A DNA stretch of 64,000 nucleotides from Larix kaempferi (taxonomy: Eukaryota > Streptophyta > Pinopsida > Pinales > Pinaceae): positions 14,200,001 to 14,264,000 of the forward strand of contig BSBM01000123.1 of assembly GCA_027924585.1 (NCBI GenBank), read 5' to 3'. Made by a program: the position numbers and the translations under genes. Of this stretch, positions 57,712 to 64,000 are shown piece by piece. Under the pieces are notes generated by a model. The model saw only the letters and a list, made by a program, of their open reading frames with translations, did no database searches and had not been told where the DNA came from. The first letter of the stretch is position 1. Each line of letters begins with the position of its first letter.

Positions 57712-57960
57712 TCATAATCGGGTTTCAAATGCTTAGGGAGGTCCAATTCCTTCCAGCCAGCCCACCTACCGCTAATGGTTGAATTTGAAATGTCGAACAT
57801 AGTGTGAGTATTATTGTGCTCAAGCCAATTTTTGAGATCTCTTAATTCATGCTGAAAGTTGGCTAGGGAGCTCATCTCAAGGTTGTCCTACCAGAGCTTG
57901 ATATCTTTACCATTTCTAGCAACCCCGACAAACAACGAAATTATATTGTTTTCATCATCA
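57712..57960 (-). pseudogene. LINE ORF2 fragment right of the copia insertion
   Basis: 57875-57712 reads LRDLKNWLEHNNTHTMFDIS, then GRWAGWKELDLPKHLKPDYD, and ends at the insertion site. It is in the same orientation as the zf-RVT region left of the copia element, so it is the upstream part of the same LINE. Confidence 0.6.
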
Positions 57961-59160
57961 ACTAAACTTATATATATCAAGCATGGTATCAAATATCTTG
58001 AGGTGTAAATTTTATCTTAATGTATAAAATGTTTAAGATAAAAAAAAAATTACACCTCAAAAACTTGGATCCCTCTTGATGCTAGATAGATTTGGTCTTA
58101 TGATGGATCTATGCTTCAGTGGGGACTATTTTTGTGATGAGGGGTCCTAGAAATTTAGAGTCCATTTGAGGCATTAAACAATATTTTTAGTGTAAAAAAA
58201 TTATAAATAAGTTTTTTCGTGTCTCAATGATGGTCTACAAACCTCAAGCTTTTCAAATGGGAAAATATCACCTCAATTAGAGTTTGTATGAGAAAGTTAT
58301 GTCTCCCAGAGTTAACTTGTCTTATTGAACAACCCAGTACCAAGTGGATTCCACATGCCCCATAACTAACACATGTGAATATAAGCCGATGTGTAATTTC
58401 ATGAGGATTTATTAAGAGTCTAAAACCCTAACCTTAATATCAAATTAAAGCATGGAAAAACCCTAACCCTAACCCTATCCCTAGATGACTATCATGACTT
58501 GATGTTAAACACTTAAGAGTTGATGTTAAACACTTAATAAGGCTACTAGGAAAATAATGACTTTAATTATTCCATAGTTGGGAAATGAAAGGTAGTAATA
58601 CATTGGAGGAGAAGAAATGATGTAGAAAACAATGTAGTTGTAACATACATCATATTCCCTTTAATAAAATTGGGAAGTGGGGTGTAAATTTTTTTCCTTA
58701 TCCTTGTACAACAATAGTTATGTTAGTCTCAACACTAAACATACATGTTATTTGTATATAAACCCACTTAAACAGTTCTCATTAGATGATGATGAGTTTC
58801 CCTAAATACTCTTATTCATTACTCTAATTAAAACATAACTCATGTCATAAGATTTTAAGGTTTATTCACTCCGACTACAAGAATATAAAAATGTTATTGC
58901 ATCAATCAAATTCACCGATAGAATAATATATAAGGATAATTATTTTGTATGTCAATAGGAACATCTTCATAGGTACATTGATCATATAAAGAACTAGCAT
59001 GGGTTTCTTAATATTTGTTAAAACCCAAGACAAATCCTACATTCTTTGTGCATAATCAATCTAATCATAGGAATACATAACACCATGTTGATACAATTGA
59101 GTCCTCAGTGGGCACACAAAGATGCTCCCCAAAAGTATTGCAGCAGGGCCACGTTAGCGG
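57961..59160. other. Unassigned AT-rich DNA
   Basis: No ORF over 60 codons with a domain. It contains a short telomere-like run at 58455-58480 and the duplicated phrase ACTTAAGAGTTGATGTTAAAC near 58500-58540. Nothing else recognised. Confidence 0.5.
58455..58480. repeat. Short telomere-like CCCTAA run
   Basis: AACCCTAACCCTAACCCTA, three CCCTAA units, with related CCCTAACC nearby at 58427. Plant telomeres are usually CCCTAAA, so this is at most a degenerate interstitial tract. Confidence 0.5.
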
Positions 59161-59380
59161 GGATAAAAAAAATGCGCTCACATGACTAAGCAAGCATGCA
59201 CGCGTTGTTAGGTTTGATACCGAATCAGGGCGTGTGCGTGCTGCTGCGCGTGCATGTTTTTAGCACGTGCATGCTCAAAAGTGCGCATGCGTTCCTATTA
59301 AGATAATTAAAAAATAGGGCAGAGTTGTTCTATTTTCACCCAACTGGCCGAGCCTCACTCACCCATCACGTGCACGGAGC
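59161..59380. promoter_or_regulatory. CpG-rich patch with G-box and RY motifs
   Basis: In otherwise CpG-poor DNA this holds two CACGTG G-boxes (59264-59269 and 59367-59372) and several CATGC/GCATGC (RY-like) words within 200 bp, plus alternating purine-pyrimidine runs (GTGTGCGTGC, GCGCGTGCATG, GTGCGCATGCG). It looks like an unmethylated or recent sequence and could be a promoter; no gene follows except the repeat-coded frame. Confidence 0.35.
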
Positions 59381-59478
59381 AAGAGAGCACCATTTTCACA
59401 ATTTGCACTCAAAAACTCCCTCAATCCATCCACCAAGTGATCAACAAGTGCAATGGATAGGTAAGATCCATGTTTTTC

Positions 59479-59724
59479 GTCATCATCATCATCATCATCT
59501 TCATCATCTTCATCATCATCGTTGTCATTGTCATCACCATCATCTTCATGGTCTTCATCATCATCATCATCAACAACAACAACATATTCATCATAATCTT
59601 CATCACGATCTTCATCACCACCACCACCACCACCATCATCATCAGCTTCATCATCATCGTCATGACCATCTTCATGGTATTCATCATCATCATCATCATC
59701 TTCATCGTCATCATCATCATCATC

Positions 59725-59761
<37 letters not shown>

Positions 59762-59913
59762 CCATCATCTTTATCTTCATCATCATCATCATCATCATCA
59801 TCATTGTCATCGTCATCACCCTCTTCCTCCTCCTCATCATCATCAGCTTCATCATCATCATCATCATCATCATCATCTTCATCATCATCATCATCATCAT
59901 TGTTGTCGTCGTC

Positions 59914-59972
<59 letters not shown>

Positions 59973-60282
59973 AATCATCATCAGCAACAGCAGCATCGTC
60001 ATCGTCTTCATCATCATCAGCAGCATATTAATCATCTTCATCACCATCATCTTTATATTAATCATCATCATCATCATCTTCATCAACATCATCATCATCA
60101 TCGGCATCTCCCTCTTCCTCATCAACATCTTCATCATCATCATCGTCATCATCATCGTCATCATCATCATCATCGTTTTTATTATCATCATCATCATCAT
60201 CGTTTTTATTATCATCATCATCATCACCATCCTCATCATCAGCAGCATCATCATATTCATCATCATCATCATCATCATCATC
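59479..60282. repeat. CAT/ATC trinucleotide microsatellite, about 800 bp
   Basis: Interrupted (CAT)n with CTT, GTC, ACC and AAC variants. Because nearly every unit is a triplet without a stop, several frames on both strands remain open for 200-390 codons (poly-His, poly-Ile, poly-Met, poly-Asp). The frame starting at 59325 has 50 non-repeat codons and then poly-His; I do not consider it a gene. Confidence 0.92.
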
Positions 60283-60985
60283 CACTACAACAAAATACCC
60301 TTTTGGTGGCGGTTTTGCTAAACCCCCCCAAAAAGGTTTTTTTAGGTCTTTGGGGGTGGTTCTTCAAAACCCCCCTCAAAAGTATCAAAAATTGGACTTT
60401 TGGGGGCGGTTTTTCAAAACCCCCCCTAAAAAGTCCAATTGTTAGGATTTTTGGGGGTGGTTTTGTAAACCCCCCCCCCCCCCCAAAGTCCAATTCTTAA
60501 TACTTTTGGGGGAGGTTGGTTAAAAACGCCCCCTGAAATTCCAATTTTCAATACTTTTGGGAGCAGTTGTGGAAACCCCCCCCAAAAGTCTTGACCCCCT
60601 AAAAGTGGCTTGGGGCAGTCTTGCTAAACCCCCCCCCCAAAACGTTTTTTAAAGGTATTTGGTGGTGGTCCTTAAAAACCCCCATCAAAAGTCCCTAGAA
60701 TTTGACTTTTGGGGGTGGTCCTTAAGAACCCTCCTCAAAAGTCCTTAGAATTTGACTTTTAGGGGCGGTCCTTAAGAACCCCCCTAAAAAATCCTTAGAA
60801 TTTGGTTGTTGGGGGTGGTTTTTAAAAAAACCCCCAAAAGTCCAAAAGTCCAACAGGACTTTTGCGGAGGGTTTGGAAAGACCCCCCCTAAAAGTCTTGT
60901 TGGACTTTTGGACTTTTGGGGGGGTTTGGAAAGACCCCCCCAAAAGTCTTGTTGGACTTTTGTACTTTTGGGGGGGGGGTTGGAG
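60283..60985 (+). mobile_element. CACTA transposon terminus with subterminal hairpin repeats
   Basis: CACTACAACAAAATACCC at 60283 is a typical CACTA (En/Spm superfamily) terminal inverted repeat, following ATC at 60280-60282 (possible 3-bp target). It is followed by about 13-14 units of TTTTGGGGG(T/C)GGT...AAACCCCCC..AAAAGTCC at close to 50-bp period (for example G runs at 60611, 60661, 60711, 60761, 60811). Each unit can fold as a hairpin. Subterminal repeats in this superfamily bind the transposase. The opposite terminus was not found, so only one end is present here. Confidence 0.75.
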
Positions 60986-61330
60986 ATCCACACCCTCGAA
61001 ATATTTTTATCATCATCCTATGAGCTGTGGTGGGCATTTCCCTAAGGCCAATTAGGCAGATTTTACCATACTTGGACAATTTTTTATCTTCTACTAGGCT
61101 TGGTCTAATTTCCCTACACGACTATTTTGGAAGGTCCATAAATTCTTCTTCAGGGTGATCTCTTTGGACAAACTGAGACCATAGTTGAGTAGACAAAACA
61201 ACAGCCTACAATATCCCCATGTGCTATTGGAATTTTCTTCAACAGACAATTTGTGCCAGGCATCCTCTCAGAGCTACTTGGACCCCATGCTCGGGTTCAA
61301 AATTGGTTAATTTTTTGGGGATAGAGTCTA
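60986..61330. other. Transition from CACTA end to LINE, no ORF
   Basis: Contains nothing identifiable until the LINE RNase H near 61340; possibly the LINE linker region. Confidence 0.4.
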
Positions 61331-61399
61331 ATAATGTTTCCGAACTATATCAAGGTCTTCACTAAGGAATACTGCTCACATGTCAAAAAATATGGACCC

Positions 61400-61715
61400 C
61401 TCTAATCGTGGAAGGTGATTCCAAGATCATTCTCTACATGGCTGCTGAGATGCACCGTGGCAAATCAAGCTCCAAAGTGGCATCATCATGGCGGTTGGAA
61501 GGCTCTATATTCATTGTTGGGCGTAGCGCTTCCTTCTCCCATGTCAAGATGATCTGCTGGCCAACCACGGGAGCAGTGTTCACATGGCTTCCTACTCTTA
61601 TACATGGGATGATTTGACAGAAGCAGTTTTTTGGGATAGCTGCAGAGTTATCCAGGACCAAGACATTATGGTTTTTCGTGCGAGAAGACATCATGCTGAC
61701 GATAATCGGGATAGG
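61400..61715 (+). pseudogene. LINE RNase H relic
   Basis: VEGDSKIILYMAAEMHRGKS and SSWRLEGSIFIV match the second half of plant LINE RNase H (Asp in EGDSKI). After VGRSASFSHVK the frame changes, and LLANHGSSVHMASYSYTWDD continues in another frame to about 61660. It lacks the first catalytic strand. Non-functional. Confidence 0.7.
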
Positions 61716-61928
61716 TAACTCTGGCCTTTTGTAGTTGTCCGCATCAACCTTTAACTCTTGTCTTTTTGTAGTTCTCGATCAACCTTTTCATCCTCCTTTG
61801 CAGTTCTTTGATGGGGGAAATGACGGAAGAAAATCATAGCAAGCATCACTCGTTGTACCTCCTTCAGTTATTAAGAGTTATTAAGATGTACCCAATTCAT
61901 CATTATAGTCGGTGGCAGGCGTGAATAT

Positions 61929-62426
61929 ATGGAGGCTCAAGGTGGAAACCGTGATCGTCATTGCTGGTTTTCTGCATGCATGCAAGTTTTGGTAATCTGG
62001 TTGATTATGGAGAAAGCCTCTAGTGATAGGATGAAGGAGCCACAAGATACTAACTGTCGTCTTGAGGTTGGAGATAATTCTAGTTGCAATAGGAAGAGAG
62101 GGCATGGGGATTCTCCGGGGGAGCCGGGTGGTGGTCTGTCTCGTGCCACTCAATGGGCGTGTAGGGAGGAAACTTCCTTCTCTCTTAACATCCCAATGGA
62201 AATCCAGAGGGACATCAATGACTATGAACAACAATGGTGGGCTTGTCTGAGTAGGGAAACCTTGGTGGGGGAGCATAAGCAGTTGGAGAATTGGATCATT
62301 GATCCTGGCAACACGGCTGGTCGCGTTAGTCTTTACGAGTGCACTGTTGTGCTATTTTGGATGATGAAAAACTTGGTTGGCTATTCCATTCGCGATAGGC
62401 ATCCTCTCAGAGATGACAATGCGTAG
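61929..62426 (+). CDS. Unknown 165-residue ORF 3' of LINE RNase H
   Basis: ATG at 61929, TAG at 62424. The same frame continues past the stop (LLFEESRAIHQKLDFLLSAM, then a proline- and serine-rich stretch) for about 40 plausible codons, so the protein may have been longer. The N-terminus has a hydrophobic helix (FSACMQVLVIWLIM), then a charged Gly-rich segment (GDSPGEPGGG) and a helical region (IPMEIQRDINDYEQQWW). No recognised domain and no cysteine motif. Its place, between RNase H and the LINE poly-A, parallels the coiled-coil ORF at 49334-50000, though the sequences do not obviously match. Confidence 0.4.
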   Translation: MEAQGGNRDRHCWFSACMQVLVIWLIMEKASSDRMKEPQDTNCRLEVGDNSSCNRKRGHGDSPGEPGGGLSRATQWACREETSFSLNIPMEIQRDINDYEQQWWACLSRETLVGEHKQLENWIIDPGNTAGRVSLYECTVVLFWMMKNLVGYSIRDRHPLRDDNA

Positions 62427-62850
62427 CTTCTCTTTGAAGAGTCTCGTGCGATTCACCAGAAGCTGGATTTCCTTTTGTCTGCCATGGCGCTTCAACCTCC
62501 TCCATGTGCTGCTTCTTCTTCCAACTTTCGCCATCATGGTTTAGCATTTATCTTATATATCAGTGGTTATGAAGATGGGGTGTCTATTATTCTTGGGTGT
62601 CTATATTTATGCTCTTTGGCCTGCGATCCTATGGGAATAAAGTATTTGGTTCTGTGGTTTTTGGTAATTCTATGGTTTTTTGTTTGTTCGGGTAGAAGGT
62701 TTGTCTGGATTAATATGGCAATAGCCTTCAAATGTGTCACGAGGGTGTGTATCTATTTTGATGAACAATTCTGAGCTTCGACCAGATTGCTCCTTTTGTA
62801 ATTCCTCCTTTTAATATAATGCAAAATCTCCTTACTTCCAAAAAAAAAAG

Positions 62851-64000
62851 GCTACTTGGAATGGTGTTTAGTATTCCCAAATGATTATTCTTCCATATCA
62901 CAATCATGATAAGTGTATTTTTGTGTTTTAAGTAACCGTAAGTACCGTTCTCTTCTTTTAAAAAGTTGATTTCTGATGAGGTAAGTGTTCAAGTAAAAGA
63001 TAATATTTTTTTGATAATGCATGATGCTAAGAATGTATCTGCTAATGCATACTTTAACCATTCCTTTGACAAAAATACATACTTTAACCATTCGTTTGAA
63101 ATTGTCATAGGACTCTTTGCAAAATTACTTAGGGTAATGTGATAAATTTGAATATGAGTTTAAATTGGATTGAAAACGACTCTTCATAATGAATTATGAT
63201 GATATGAACATATAACTAAGAATGATGGGTTTGATATGATTTACATTATAACACAGATCCCTATTCTTGGTGAATTATGTTATGATATGATTGTGAGTTT
63301 TTGCTAGATGAAAGTTGAGATTGTAGACGTATGTATTCTTCTTTTCACTGGTTGATTTTTGAGTGTCTATGTTGATTTAAAATTTGAAACCTCTGTGTAT
63401 GATCTCTATAATTGAATGCATCCTTGAAATGGTTTTTTCTGCAAGATTGAATGTCAGTCCAAATGCGTTTGAATGGCTTGCAATGCGCCTTCATGGTAGA
63501 AATGTTGAGTTAAAACGGAGTATGTTTCTGTATTTGAATATTTCGAGAAATCCATTGATCAAAATCTGTATGTTATTATTGGTTGGGATAGAGCCGTGAT
63601 TGCAGAACGTTGCAATTATTGGTAATGAGCGAGTGAATTGATTAAGAGGATAGGCCGAATGCGTCCCCTGCATCTGTTAAATTGAAGTTTATTGTCGAGG
63701 CCACCAAATCCATTGAAAGGATTTGGCCAATATGTCTCTGAATTGCTTAACCAATAGATTCCTTAAAAACCAATCACACTCGTAAGATTCAACAAAGACA
63801 ATATGATCTAATTGCAGTGCTGATTGCATTGAGGTAATGCATATTGCTGTGTAAATATTTTTTTTATAATAATAGCCGTATTTTCTAAAAAAAGTGAAAA
63901 GTGTTTTTTCATTGCATATAATGTATATTAATCTTATTAATTGCATATAGTTGTCCTTCATTCATGTTCTCTAAAATAGTAAAATAGTTGGATGAATTTT
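62851..64000. other. Unassigned AT-rich DNA to window end
   Basis: Short ORFs (63384-63599 plus; 63491-63673, 63689-63961 minus) have no domain and overlap on opposite strands. A duplicated phrase ATACTTTAACCATTC(C/G)TTTGA occurs at 63050 and 63080. No gene or known repeat recognised. Confidence 0.5.

Larger units (their letters stand above)
51506..57716 (-). mobile_element. Ty1/copia element, 6,201 bp, TSD TCGTA/TCATA
   Basis: LTRs at 51511-51951 and 57264-57711 (TGTTC(A/G)GGTACATAGGG ... ATATCCTAACA). The flanks TCGTA and TCATA differ by one CpG transition. PPT and PBS are at the inner borders. Order Gag-PR-IN-RT-RH defines Ty1/copia. LTR divergence is about 8-9 percent by eye plus a small indel, older than the chromovirus at 21.5 kb. 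Confidence 0.93.
48951..57960 (-). mobile_element. Plant LINE 3' half, split by a copia element
   Basis: Minus-strand order: 57960-57712, then (after the copia insertion) 51510-48951. The parts hold a zf-RVT region, an RNase H, an additional coiled-coil ORF and an A-rich end (GTGTTAAAAAAACAATATAAC near 48965-48945). The 5' end with endonuclease and RT is missing, as is common after incomplete LINE reverse transcription. Confidence 0.75.
61331..62850 (+). mobile_element. LINE 3' end with RNase H, extra ORF and poly-A
   Basis: Plus strand: RNase H relic (61400-61715), a further ORF (61929-62530), then an untranslated tail with CCTTTTAATATAATGC and ten A at 62841-62850. The 5' part is missing. 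Opposite orientation to the LINE at 48.9-58 kb. Confidence 0.72.

Noticed and set aside
58455-58480. Interstitial telomere
   Set aside because: Only three CCCTAA units and not the usual plant CCCTAAA; too short to claim.
59325-60500. 391-codon ORF rich in histidine
   Set aside because: It is the CAT microsatellite plus the CACTA end read as codons; overlapping frames on both strands are just as open and no domain is present.

Overview
The window looks like intergenic DNA from a large, TE-rich land-plant nuclear genome. The evidence is plant-type Ty3/gypsy chromoviruses, a Ty1/copia element, plant LINEs carrying an RNase H domain, a tRNA-derived SINE, CACTA-type DNA-transposon ends and very long AT-rich LTRs. 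The long LTRs and gag-only elements would suit a gymnosperm or another giant plant genome, but nothing here fixes the taxon. I found no intact host protein gene, rRNA or functional tRNA. Nearly every long ORF belongs to a transposable element and almost all are broken.

Layout. 1-7187: right part of a minus-strand LTR element (149-bp tandem repeats, a proline-rich triple-zinc-knuckle ORF, a Gag ORF, a long leader with a hairpin and a 33-bp minisatellite, PBS, 0.7-kb LTR). 7188-8425: unassigned flank with one possible captured exon. 8426-19371: remains of a minus-strand long-LTR element whose coding interior is gone (truncated LTR, PBS, second LTR), with a 4.1-kb LTR (TSD TACTA) and a 1.35-kb insert (16-bp direct repeats) nested inside. 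19372-29263: a gag-only element on the plus strand, into which a near-complete chromovirus (21536-27601, TSD TACCA) inserted. 29264-32190: two LINE relics in opposite orientation. 33161-33400: a SINE with target duplications. 33896-42371: a degenerate Tekay-like chromovirus with 3.3-kb LTRs; its right LTR is cut by another long-LTR element (5' LTR 42372-45835, PBS, non-coding interior) that contains a tRNA-Pro-like relic.

48.2-58 kb: a B-type LTR fragment, then a minus-strand LINE (RNase H and an extra downstream ORF) split by a copia element (51511-57711, TSD TCGTA/TCATA). 59.3-64 kb: a CpG-rich patch, an ~800-bp CAT/ATC microsatellite, a CACTA terminus with ~50-bp subterminal hairpin repeats, and a plus-strand LINE 3' end with its own extra ORF and poly-A tail.

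The nests give relative dates. The chromovirus LTR pair differs at about 11 of 376 sites by my count (about 3 percent), the copia pair at roughly 8-9 percent, and the outer long-LTR elements are older. Several disabling changes (Gln to UAG, Trp to UGA, catalytic Asp to Asn) can be explained by C-to-T or G-to-A changes, as expected for heavily methylated DNA. No obviously new biological system is visible. The most unusual items are the gag-only elements, the ORFs lying 3' of the LINE RNase H domain, the tRNA-Pro relic inside an LTR, and the structured repeats.
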